Position numbers and translations under genes: made by a program. Positions 56,215-64,000 of a stretch of DNA of 64,000 nucleotides are shown here, one piece after another; positions within the stretch are counted from its first letter, which is position 1; each line of letters begins with the position of its first letter. The stretch is from NCBI RefSeq assembly GCF_008369115.1, contig NZ_VOAZ01000003.1, forward strand, positions 62,001-126,000, given 5' to 3'. Under the pieces are notes generated by a model that had not been told where the DNA came from, ran no database searches, and was given only the letters and a program-made list of their open reading frames with translations. The stretch comes from Psychrobacter sp. ANT_WB68 (GTDB taxonomy: Bacteria > Pseudomonadota > Gammaproteobacteria > Pseudomonadales > Moraxellaceae).

Positions 56215-57396
56215 TTAGTCAATATAAATCACTTCTAACGGCGGGAAACCATTGAACTCAACCGATGAATACGAGTTGGTATAAGCGCCCGTGGTTAACC
56301 AATAAATTTTATCGCCAATCTCTAGCTCTTCTGGCAACTGATAACCTGCTTCTTCATACATAATATCGGTTGAATCACAAGTTGGACCTGCCAATACGAC
56401 CGTGCCTTCGCTTTTTGAAGTTTCCATTTTAGGCGTATAAATAGGGTATTTGATTGCCTCACCCAAGGTTTCAATTAGGCCTTGGAATAAGCCCACATCG
56501 GTATAGACCCAGCGTGTCAAATCAGTATCCGATTTACGCGAGATAAGTACCACATCACTGACCAATACCCCTGAGCCGCCAACCAATGAACGACCTGGCT
56601 CCAAAATAATTTCGGGCATTTCATCTTCATTATAGTCATCGGTCAGATAACGGTTAATCTCTTCAGCATAGACTTTTACTGGATTGACTTCGCTGATATA
56701 GTTCGCCGGAAAGCCGCCGCCCAAATTGATCATTTGTAGCTTAATGCCTTCTTCGTTCTTCATCCAGTCAAACATATATTTGACCTTGGCGAGCGCGTCA
56801 TCCCAAGCGGCAACGTCTTTTTGCTGACTACCGACGTGGAACGAGATACCATAAGGTACCAAGCCCAAATCGCGCGCTTGAATCAACAGGTCAATCGCCA
56901 TATTCGGATGGCAACCAAATTTGCGTGATAGTGGCCATTCAGCGGTTTCAGACCCTTGTACTAAGATACGCACAAATATTCTGGAACCAGGCGCATGCTT
57001 AGCGATATTTTCTAAATCTGCTTCTGAGTCGGTCGCATACAAATCGATGCCTTTTTCAAAAGCATATTTGACATGTTCCGCTTTTTTAATGGTATTGCCA
57101 TAAGAGATACGTGAGGCATCAACGCCACAGTCAAGCACACGATCAAGCTCATAGATTGACGCACAGTCAAAGTTTGAACCAAGCTCAGCAAGCAAGTTAA
57201 TGACTTCAACCGCTGGGCTTGCTTTCATTGCATAATGAATTTTCGCCTTCGGAAAAAAGCCGACCATTTCAGCATATTTAGTTTTAATGCGGCTCAGGTC
57301 GACGACCAGAAATGGGGTTTCGCGACCTTCGGCAGCTTTGGTAAATTTCTGCCAGCCGGCAGGGTCAAAATATTGGTCAATTTTGATCATGGTCAT
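56215..57396 (-). CDS. Ornithine decarboxylase (fold type III PLP enzyme)
   Basis: 393 residues, the eukaryote-like/Pseudomonas SpeC-like class. PLP lysine Lys58 in HYAMKASP; FDCASIYELDRVL; HVGSQQKD; LGGGFPANY; EPGRSLVGGSGVLV; the C-terminal GPTCDSTDIMYE with the catalytic Cys and Asp. Makes putrescine from ornithine; substrate choice (ornithine rather than lysine) is inferred from overall similarity. AGG lies nine bases before the first ATG. It converges with the secretin-like gene. Confidence 0.88.
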   Translation of the reverse strand: MTMIKIDQYFDPAGWQKFTKAAEGRETPFLVVDLSRIKTKYAEMVGFFPKAKIHYAMKASPAVEVINLLAELGSNFDCASIYELDRVLDCGVDASRISYGNTIKKAEHVKYAFEKGIDLYATDSEADLENIAKHAPGSRIFVRILVQGSETAEWPLSRKFGCHPNMAIDLLIQARDLGLVPYGISFHVGSQQKDVAAWDDALAKVKYMFDWMKNEEGIKLQMINLGGGFPANYISEVNPVKVYAEEINRYLTDDYNEDEMPEIILEPGRSLVGGSGVLVSDVVLISRKSDTDLTRWVYTDVGLFQGLIETLGEAIKYPIYTPKMETSKSEGTVVLAGPTCDSTDIMYEEAGYQLPEELEIGDKIYWLTTGAYTNSYSSVEFNGFPPLEVIYID

Positions 57397-57573
57397 GGTA
57401 GGAAACCTTTAATGAAGACAGTATATGTCAGAGAGTAAAAGCCAATATCATCGTCATAGTCTTATCATCGTAATCGTTGGCGCTGATAAAGCTTGACGAC
57501 AATCATAATCTCTTAACGAAAATAACGATTAAACGCTGTGATACACAGCTTGAAAAATAAATGGATGAGTGAA

Positions 57574-58128
57574 TTAAGAGCTGATAGGTTGTGGTTGTTT
57601 ATCGTGTGCTTCTTCGCCTTGTTTTTCGCGTATTTTAAGGACTTTACGTACTTTATCACGTGCACGCGTTTGCTTGAGACGCGACAAATAATCGACGAAT
57701 ATGACCCCATTTAAGTGATCCATTTCATGTTGAATGCAAACGGCAAGTAAGCCTTCCACTTCTTCATCAATCTTGTCACCATTCTCATCTAAGGCTTCGA
57801 TACGCACTTTACTCGGACGTTCAACCTTATCATAGACTTCAGGCACCGACAAACAACCCTCTTCATACGGCTGCTTTTCTTCTACCAATGGCGTAACTTT
57901 GGGATTAATAAACACCCTTGGGCTGTCTTTATCTTCAGATAAATCCATCACGATAAGCTGAATATGGCGATCGACTTGGCTAGCCGCCAAACCAATACCT
58001 TGGGCATCGTACATCGTCTCAATCATATCGGCGATTAAGGTCTTGATTTCAGCCGTGACTTCCTTGACAGGCTTGGCAATCGTACGCAAGCGTGGGTCGG
58101 GATAACTTAAAATAGGGAGTAACGCCAT
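57574..58128 (-). CDS. def: Peptide deformylase
   Basis: Removes the formyl group from nascent N-terminal Met; the partner activity to fmt, whose gene starts this window. 184 residues from the ATG at 58128 (GAGG eight bases upstream; a GTG at 58137 is too close to it). Three motifs: [17 protein letters not shown] and QHEMDHLNG, giving the metal-binding Cys and two His. The C-terminal tail is Lys/Glu/Gln-rich and longer than in E. coli. Confidence 0.96.
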   Translation of the reverse strand: MALLPILSYPDPRLRTIAKPVKEVTAEIKTLIADMIETMYDAQGIGLAASQVDRHIQLIVMDLSEDKDSPRVFINPKVTPLVEEKQPYEEGCLSVPEVYDKVERPSKVRIEALDENGDKIDEEVEGLLAVCIQHEMDHLNGVIFVDYLSRLKQTRARDKVRKVLKIREKQGEEAHDKQPQPISS

Positions 58129-58308
58129 AGGGCTCACCTCAATGATAAAGATAAAATAGGTCTGATATTATAAGATAAATGGGGACAAAAGTAATGCTTA
58201 TCAATACATGACGCCCTCTATACTTACTTAATAACATAACGAAAACCCATCATTAAGAGTCAAGACAGAAAAACGATATTTGAGAAAAAATAAAGTTGGT
58301 CTCATAAA

Positions 58309-58335
58309 AAAGGTCCTGCATTGAGCAAGACCTTT
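58309..58335. terminator. Terminator downstream of the GlsB-type gene
   Basis: AAAGGTC and GACCTTT with inner TGC/GCA pairs; on the minus strand the stem is followed by Us. Confidence 0.7.
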
Positions 58336-58375
58336 ATTCATATAAATGGTAGGTGATATAAGTTGCAAGCGGCAG

Positions 58376-58630
58376 TTATATGCGGCGCTTAGTCATAATC
58401 ATCTCATAAATAAACAGTAAAACAATCGCACCGATTACTGAGAAGATAAGACCAATAAAGCCACCATCAGCATTGATACCGATTAATCCTGCGACAAAAC
58501 CACCCAGCATCGCACCAACGATACCTAAAACGATGGTCATAATCCAACCCATAGGGTCACTACCTGGCTTAATAGCACGTGCCAATAGACCTGCGACCAA
58601 ACCTACAATAATCATCCAAATAAAGCCCAT
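58376..58630 (-). CDS. GlsB/YeaQ/YmgE-family membrane protein
   Basis: 84 residues, three hydrophobic helices rich in Gly, Ile and Ala: FIWMIIVGLVAGLLARAIKPG, GWIMTIVLGIVGAMLGGFVAG and GLIFSVIGAIVLLFIYEMI. The pattern matches the stress-associated transglycosylase-associated family. Function not defined. AGGAGAA lies before the ATG. Confidence 0.88.
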   Translation of the reverse strand: MGFIWMIIVGLVAGLLARAIKPGSDPMGWIMTIVLGIVGAMLGGFVAGLIGINADGGFIGLIFSVIGAIVLLFIYEMIMTKRRI

Positions 58631-59052
58631 TTTTATTCTCCTAAGATGTTGCTATTTATAATGTGTTACTTATTTATGTTGCTTTCTTTTAGTGAATTCA
58701 TTGTAGTCATTCCTAAAGCCAAAAAGTAAGCACAAAGTGTTATCTGTGTACGGGCTATGTGAGGAAAAAGCCATATTTGCTATTAAGCAGATGAGATAGG
58801 TAAACAGCAGGTTACAAAGGTAGTAAAGTCGCTAACGTAAGCAATATTTAGTAATCATAACGTACAAAACTTCAAAGATGAGTTTTTGGCTAAGGAAATA
58901 TAACTAGGTTAAGAAAATTTAAGTGATAGAGGCGAGCTAAGACATTCGTTAAGATATATGTTAAAAAGTACCGGACATAAAAAAGCGCAGCTCGTTTAAC
59001 GAACCACGCTTTTAAGATAACATTTTACTGCGTTTAATTTCTTAGCAGCACA
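58631..59052. other. Intergenic region, 422 bp
   Basis: Contains the mpl terminator (58981-59013); otherwise AT-rich sequence with nothing recognised. Confidence 0.5.
58981..59013 (-). terminator. Terminator of mpl
   Basis: AAAAGCG and CGCTTTT pair, with an inner CGTT/AACG helix; Us follow on the minus strand. Confidence 0.7.
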
Positions 59053-60552
59053 TCATTGGTTGTGCAGTGCCGTTAATAGGCGCTGATGAATACCTTCAAA
59101 GCCACCATTTGACATGATGACAATAGCATCGCCAGATTTGGCATAGGTAATAATATGTTCAATAATACCATCGACGCTAGAGAGTACTTGTTGGTTGCCC
59201 ATATTTGGATTGGCGATATTGGCGTTTTCAATCACTTCTTTTAAACCCCATTCGAGTCCTGTAGGCTCATACCATAAGGTATGGTCGGCAAGGGCAGCGG
59301 ACTCAGCCAAGCTATCTTGGTGAATGCCCATTTTCATGGTGTTGCTACGCGGCTCGATAATCGCCCAAATGCGCCTATCTGCCAATTTCTTTTTGGCACC
59401 ATCTAAGGTGGTGGTAATGGCGGTCGGATGATGGGCAAAATCATCAAATACCAAGATATCATTTACATCGCCGATCAGCTCCATGCGACGTTTGATACCG
59501 GCAAAGTCTGATAACGCCGCGCAAGCGGTTTCAACGCTGACACCAACATTATAAGCGGCCGCGACCGCAACCAGCGCATTATTCACATTATGAATGCCGC
59601 TCATTGACCAATCGACGACTGCTGTTGCTTTTTTATCAGCGGTATCAGCCGCAAAACTGACGCGAAACTGACCGCCATCTGCGCTAATAAGCTCAGCTTG
59701 CCAGTCGCTGCTGTCTTTTAACGTATTCTCTTCTGTATTGGCATTATTAGACACTGAATCTAGAACCGCTGTACGCCAAATAGGTGTCCACACACCTTTT
59801 GCCAAAGTATCTTCTAAGCTAATGGTCGCCGCTGGCATGATGATTTTACCAGTGCTCGGAATCATCCGTACCATATGATGAAACTGAGTTTGAATGGCAT
59901 TCAGATCATCGAATATATCAGCATGATCAAACTCAAGATTGTTTAAAATTGCGGTACGCGGGCGATAATGAACGAATTTTGAACGCTTATCAAAAAACGC
60001 AGAATCGTACTCATCGGCTTCGATGACAAAATAGCCAGTCTTTTCTGTATCGCCATCAGTGAGTTTTTCAGCACCCAAGTAGCTGCTATGCGCAAAGACT
60101 TGCTGCAAGTGCTTATCAGTAGTATCGACCAATGGTACGCCACCGATTAAAAACCCTGCATCAATACCTGCATAATGTAGTATCCATGCCAGCATGGTCG
60201 TCGTTGTGGTCTTACCATGCGTACCTGCCACCGCGATAACATGGCGCGATTGCAGCACTTGTTCAGATAAAAATTGTGGCCCTGAGGTATAGCGCAGACC
60301 GCTATCGAGCATATATTCGATAACATCCATGCCACGTTTCATGGCGTTACCAACCACCACCAAATCAGGCGCTGGCTGCAAATGTTCTACCAGATAGCTT
60401 TCTGCAATCGTCACGCCCGCATTTTCAAGTTGAGTGGACATCGGTGGATAGACATTGGTGTCTGAGCCCGTGACCGTATGCCCGAGCGCGCGCGCCAATA
60501 ATGCCAGCGAGCCCATAAAAGTACCACAAATACCAAGAATATGAATATGCAT
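59053..60552 (-). CDS. mpl: UDP-N-acetylmuramate:L-Ala-gamma-D-Glu-meso-DAP ligase
   Basis: Recycles murein tripeptide by joining it to UDP-MurNAc. About 499 residues from the ATG at 60552, which starts directly at MHIHILGICGTFMGSLALLARALGHTVTGSD; the frame is open to 60567. Mur-ligase features: P-loop VAGTHGKTTTTTMLAW near 115, NLEFDHADIF, GIHNVNNALVAVAAA and DDFAHHPTAITTTL. The initial GICGTFMG distinguishes Mpl from MurC. Monocistronic by its terminator. Confidence 0.96.
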   Translation of the reverse strand: MHIHILGICGTFMGSLALLARALGHTVTGSDTNVYPPMSTQLENAGVTIAESYLVEHLQPAPDLVVVGNAMKRGMDVIEYMLDSGLRYTSGPQFLSEQVLQSRHVIAVAGTHGKTTTTTMLAWILHYAGIDAGFLIGGVPLVDTTDKHLQQVFAHSSYLGAEKLTDGDTEKTGYFVIEADEYDSAFFDKRSKFVHYRPRTAILNNLEFDHADIFDDLNAIQTQFHHMVRMIPSTGKIIMPAATISLEDTLAKGVWTPIWRTAVLDSVSNNANTEENTLKDSSDWQAELISADGGQFRVSFAADTADKKATAVVDWSMSGIHNVNNALVAVAAAYNVGVSVETACAALSDFAGIKRRMELIGDVNDILVFDDFAHHPTAITTTLDGAKKKLADRRIWAIIEPRSNTMKMGIHQDSLAESAALADHTLWYEPTGLEWGLKEVIENANIANPNMGNQQVLSSVDGIIEHIITYAKSGDAIVIMSNGGFEGIHQRLLTALHNQ

Positions 60553-60762
60553 AGACGTTCCGTACACGCTTGAAAAAGGGAATTGAGCTTTAAATCAGCC
60601 AACACATCCTAGTGCGGCAGACAGCTCGGTAGGCAAAGGCTCATTGTAAAGTAAACACCGTAAGATGACCAATAAAAAACGCCAGTAAGTAGGCGTTATA
60701 TAGATGCTCAATTCAGACGATTGATTTGGCTTATTTATGCACCGCCTTATTTGTACCTCTGC

Positions 60763-61383
60763 TTATTTACGAGAAAGGGTGTAGTCATCATCAGGGTTTT
60801 TATCCGCGTCCATCATAATCAATAGATTGTCTTTAATATGATAGGTTTCGATATTTTGTCTCTCATAGACAATGGTAATCATATCGTCATCTTGGCGATA
60901 GACACCCGATTCCAGCAAGGGCGCGCGCGCAGGCTCGGCATGATTAAAGAGACTGGTTTTTAGAACGGAGCCATCAGAGAAGAGATTTAAGGTGATAGTG
61001 ATATTATCGCAAGAATCGCATGGCACGATACCGCCATAATCACCCATTAAGGTTGCTTGTAGCATACTATCGTTGTTCGATCCTGAAATCATCGGCACGC
61101 GACGAGTACTATCAGCTAAATTGGTCGCTGCAATGACTGGCTGACCTTCTTCGTGACTTGCTTCATTCACTACATCGTTAGCATTACTCTCTTGAAACTG
61201 ATCATTTTGCAAATCGGTTTGCTGTAGGCTATTAATTGGCGTGCCTTGCGTCGTTTTATTGGTAGAAGATGACGCACTGTCACAGCTCATGAGGAGCAGA
61301 CAGACCGGTAGCGCCAATAATGGGCGCACAGAGCGGCTGATAGTCATAATAGCAGAGGAAGAAATAGGCGAGAAAGTTATCAT
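60763..61383 (-). CDS. NlpE-like copper/envelope-stress lipoprotein
   Basis: 206 residues as listed. The lipoprotein signal RPLLALPVCLLLMSC is clear, followed by a Ser/Thr/Asn/Gln-rich linker of about 80 residues and a C-terminal NlpE-type domain: LMGDYGGIVPCDSCDNITITLNLFSDG, with the CxxC pair typical of the family, and SGVYRQDDDMITIVYE. The start is uncertain: ATG at 61347 sits closer to the signal helix but neither has a good Shine-Dalgarno. Outer-membrane location is expected. Confidence 0.8.
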   Translation of the reverse strand: MITFSPISSSAIMTISRSVRPLLALPVCLLLMSCDSASSSTNKTTQGTPINSLQQTDLQNDQFQESNANDVVNEASHEEGQPVIAATNLADSTRRVPMISGSNNDSMLQATLMGDYGGIVPCDSCDNITITLNLFSDGSVLKTSLFNHAEPARAPLLESGVYRQDDDMITIVYERQNIETYHIKDNLLIMMDADKNPDDDYTLSRK

Positions 61384-61857
61384 AGTATTACCAATAAACA
61401 GTTTTTTAAATAGTATGTCTAAACGTTGTCAATATGATAAATGATCTAAGGCTTTACGATAAATCAAAGAACAAGCTTAACGGCAATAGGTAAAATGTGC
61501 GACCCTGACTTCGTTAATTTATGTGATAAAAGTCTCAGAGTGGATAAACATCGCCGCCTGTAGGCATCACACACGCTAGTACTACCAACACTTTCTATAT
61601 ACGATTAAGGCATTATAAAGCCAACCCTTATTCCAATAGGGTAAATAAACTTGCTAAAGATATCAAAGCCTAAAAGTGACTAAAGCGGTTTTCTGGTTTC
61701 ACTTCTATCATAAAGAAATGTATAGACACCTCCATAAAGTATAAAAAAACCGTCAGTGCGATTCAGCCTGACGGTTATAGGTAGCTATGAAGCAAATCTA
61801 CGAAGCAAAGCTATGAGAGTACTCGCTAAGAAAAGCAAAGCAGATTATGAAAGCACG
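61384..61857. other. Intergenic region, 474 bp
   Basis: Holds the dsbB terminator near 61748-61776. I see no gene, RNA or repeat in the rest. Confidence 0.5.
61748..61776 (-). terminator. Terminator of dsbB
   Basis: AACCGTCAG and CTGACGGTT, a perfect 9-bp stem; seven Us on the minus strand. Confidence 0.85.
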
Positions 61858-62370
61858 TTAGCGAACAGGGCGGACGATACGCCACAATATGAGCACATGA
61901 GCCAATATCAGAATACTAAATAGAATCAATGATTGTTCAGGAATGCTAAGTCCCATAAAGGTCCAGTCGATAGACGCGCACTCGCCGGAACCGGCAAACA
62001 CTTCTTTTAATACCTGCTGCATGGGTAGCGTATCGAGCCAGTAGTCTAAACCTGGGCCACATGACGGCACTTGGTCGGCAGGTAAATGCTGTAGCCAGAC
62101 ATGACGTCCTGCAACTACTGCGGCCCAACCAACACCTGCCAAGCTCCCCAGCCATAACATCAATCGTACGGCAATTGATTTGGGATTCAATAGCGCCGCG
62201 ATGAGCGCAAAGCCGCCCATCACCATTAGCCCAATGCGCTGAAAGATACACAGTGGACAAGGCGAAAATCCCATATAACGCTGCAAAAAGAACAGCGCAA
62301 AACTCATACCTATCAAGGCCATTATCACTAAAAACACTTGTAAATTACGGTAAGTGGTCAGCTGTCGCAT
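61858..62370 (-). CDS. dsbB: Disulfide bond formation protein DsbB
   Basis: Reoxidises DsbA and passes electrons to quinones in the inner membrane. 170 residues, four membrane helices. First periplasmic pair Cys38-Pro-Leu-Cys41 and second pair Cys104 (PSCGPG) and Cys131 (SGECA) are both present; quinone-binding Arg (FQRIGL) is near 45. It is 53 bp downstream of gshA on the same strand. Confidence 0.95.
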   Translation of the reverse strand: MRQLTTYRNLQVFLVIMALIGMSFALFFLQRYMGFSPCPLCIFQRIGLMVMGGFALIAALLNPKSIAVRLMLWLGSLAGVGWAAVVAGRHVWLQHLPADQVPSCGPGLDYWLDTLPMQQVLKEVFAGSGECASIDWTFMGLSIPEQSLILFSILILAHVLILWRIVRPVR

Positions 62371-62423
62371 GGGGCGAATACTCTTATAAAGTGCTTATTG
62401 ATGAAAGTGAAAACATATAAAGA

Positions 62424-63998
62424 TTAGCGATATTGCTGTAAGAAATCCATAAAGTCCTCGGTTTCTGCTGCTTCAAGCTCAGCTTGCTGCAAGATGGATT
62501 TTTCAGCCAAGACTTCATATTTTGCTTGAGTATTTGGGCTCAGAGTCTGCTGTAGTAGCGACTCGCGATGCTGCTGCGCTAAGGTAAAGCCGAGCTGCCA
62601 TAAGCTGCCCAAGCGTTTACTATCAGAGTTGACCTGCGCAGAGATGGTCGATTCCGAATGACCCGCTTTACCTTGCATCAAAGCAACTGCCGCCCGATAG
62701 TCGTTGCCACCATAATGCGCATCAAGCAGTGCTGCCAATGGCTGCATACGGCTTAAGTGCGTGAGCATCCAGCTCTCTAATGATTGCTCAGCACCATTAT
62801 TAATGATTTGCAAGTTTTCGCGGCGACCTTCATTGACCACACGCTCAAGGTTGATGGCAAGCGCATCTTCTTCCTCAGGCATCAGCTCTGGTGAATCACT
62901 AAGCAAGCAATATAGCGCCATCACTTCTAAAAAGCAGGCGCTAGATAAGCGAATACCAATATCACTATAAGGGTCGAGGTCAATGGCGCGAAATTCAACA
63001 TAAGCAATACCGCGACGTTCAAGCGCTTCGGTTGGGCTCTCGCCACTTTCAGCAATCTGTTTCGGACGAATAGGGCTATAGTACTCGTTTTCTATTTGTA
63101 GAATATGATCATTGATTTGAATCGGGTTGCCATCGGCGTCATTTAAACCAAGCTTCTCAAAGCTTTCATGCGGGGTTTGAATCGCACGGCGCAGCCCTTT
63201 GATATACTCGGGCAAATTGTTATAACGGATATCAAGATGTTCTTGCACGCTATTGGTATAACCGAGCTTACCCATACGTAGGCTGGTGGCAGTCGGTTTA
63301 TAATAGGTCGAGTCATTCAGCAGCTCAAGATCATGCTCAATCCCCGAAACAAAGCACGGGCAGACACTAGGGCTGGCACCTAATAAGTAAAGTACCAAAC
63401 TGGTCAGACGTTTAAAATTACGGATAAGTCCTAAATACTTATCATTTTTAAACTCTATTAGGGTCAGATTTTGTGCGGTTGGCGTTTGTGCTTGCCACGC
63501 GCTAAATAAATCATCGCCAAAGGACAGGTTGTAATGGAGACCAGCAATCGTCTGCATCCGGCGACCATAACGGATACCAAGGCCACTACGGTACAGTGTC
63601 TTAAGTTTACCGCTATTAGAGCTACCATAATCTGCCAGTGGGATATCTTCATCATTTGAGGACAGCATACAAGGCATCGATAATGGCCACATCAGCTCGC
63701 CTTCAGGCATACCTTGATAGACCAATAAATGCAGTTGGCGCAGCATGGTTAAGGTCTCTTTTGGTGAGGTCTTAGGGTCAGTGATAAGCTCAAGCAGGCT
63801 TTCTGAATAATCAGTGGTGATAAACGGATGGGTCAGCTTTGAGCCAAGTTTGGCAGGATGTGGCGTTTGTGCCAAATAACCATCAGGTCTAACCCGTAGG
63901 CCTTCTTTTTCAATACCGCGGAGCATACCCGCTAAATGCTGACTGTCAAACCAGTTTGGAATTTCAAAATCGACAAAGCTACTCGCAAAATTACTCAT
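62424..63998 (-). CDS. gshA: Glutamate-cysteine ligase
   Basis: First step of glutathione synthesis. 524 residues, complete in the window (start 2 bp from the edge). GIEKEGLRVRPDG at the N-terminus, LTHPFITTDYSESLLELIT, AGLHYNLSFGDDLF, RYNNLPEYIKGLRRAI and YVEFRAIDLDPYSDIGI identify the proteobacterial GshA class. The upstream sequence is outside the window. Confidence 0.96.
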   Translation of the reverse strand: MSNFASSFVDFEIPNWFDSQHLAGMLRGIEKEGLRVRPDGYLAQTPHPAKLGSKLTHPFITTDYSESLLELITDPKTSPKETLTMLRQLHLLVYQGMPEGELMWPLSMPCMLSSNDEDIPLADYGSSNSGKLKTLYRSGLGIRYGRRMQTIAGLHYNLSFGDDLFSAWQAQTPTAQNLTLIEFKNDKYLGLIRNFKRLTSLVLYLLGASPSVCPCFVSGIEHDLELLNDSTYYKPTATSLRMGKLGYTNSVQEHLDIRYNNLPEYIKGLRRAIQTPHESFEKLGLNDADGNPIQINDHILQIENEYYSPIRPKQIAESGESPTEALERRGIAYVEFRAIDLDPYSDIGIRLSSACFLEVMALYCLLSDSPELMPEEEDALAINLERVVNEGRRENLQIINNGAEQSLESWMLTHLSRMQPLAALLDAHYGGNDYRAAVALMQGKAGHSESTISAQVNSDSKRLGSLWQLGFTLAQQHRESLLQQTLSPNTQAKYEVLAEKSILQQAELEAAETEDFMDFLQQYR

Positions 63999-64000
63999 AA

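Overview
The window looks like a Psychrobacter-type (Moraxellaceae, Gammaproteobacteria) chromosome around the replication origin. Three things point there. The gene order is mnmE-yidC-yidD-rnpA-rpmH-[oriC]-dnaA-dnaN-recF-gyrB. The proteins (DnaA, GyrB, RecF, MnmE, NrdR, RlmF) are gammaproteobacterial, with the divergence and moderately AT-rich coding I associate with Psychrobacter. Parentheses of DnaA boxes and parS-like palindromes lie across the region. The genus is inferred from recognition, not from a search.

Layout. Positions 1-238 hold the 5' part of fmt. Positions 464-3337 encode a large hybrid sensor kinase. From 3.4 to 11 kb a minus-strand run carries riboflavin genes (ribE, ribD), nrdR, mnmE, yidC, yidD, rnpA and rpmH. 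The oriC candidate is the rpmH-dnaA gap (about 10.96-11.58 kb), with perfect DnaA boxes, three of them spaced exactly 12 bp. From 11.6 to 18.9 kb the plus-strand run dnaA-dnaN-recF-gyrB leads away from the origin. A second dense DnaA-box cluster, mixed with two parS-like palindromes, sits unexpectedly between ribE and ribD (4.24-4.52 kb).

From 19 to 31 kb come mntP, rlmF, a LysE-type exporter, a crotonase, an FRG-domain gene of foreign look, a PatB/MalY-type C-S lyase, a cupin, and a three-gene set (AGPS-like flavoenzyme, GlpD-like dehydrogenase, FGGY kinase) that probably processes a polyol or glycerol-phosphate-like compound. guaA follows at 31 kb. Positions 32.7-34.3 kb form a small accessory island: a short protein made of ten YTGPGGG(A/L) repeats, bracketed by two near-copies of the same terminator, and a probable SRA/HNH modification-dependent nuclease.

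From 34.4 to 41 kb there are three MDR-superfamily reductases (two of them tandem paralogues), the DUF2157-DUF4401-GDYXXLXY membrane operon and a DUF2798 protein. From 41 to 52 kb the genes are mostly single metabolic or envelope genes: Asp/Glu racemase, MATE pump, lipoprotein hydrolase, nitronate monooxygenase-like, DsrE, thioesterase, YheT, YigZ, RsuA, DsbC-like and DUF2939. From 52.8 to 64 kb lie dnaJ, dapB, a secretin-like exported protein, ornithine decarboxylase, def, a GlsB-type protein, mpl, an NlpE-like lipoprotein, dsbB and gshA.

Four exact parS-class sites (3.9, 19.0, 19.7, 49.3 kb) and seven one-base or two-base variants, six of them with a TG/CA centre, are spread over the window. 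No tRNA, rRNA, CRISPR array or intact insertion sequence was recognised.
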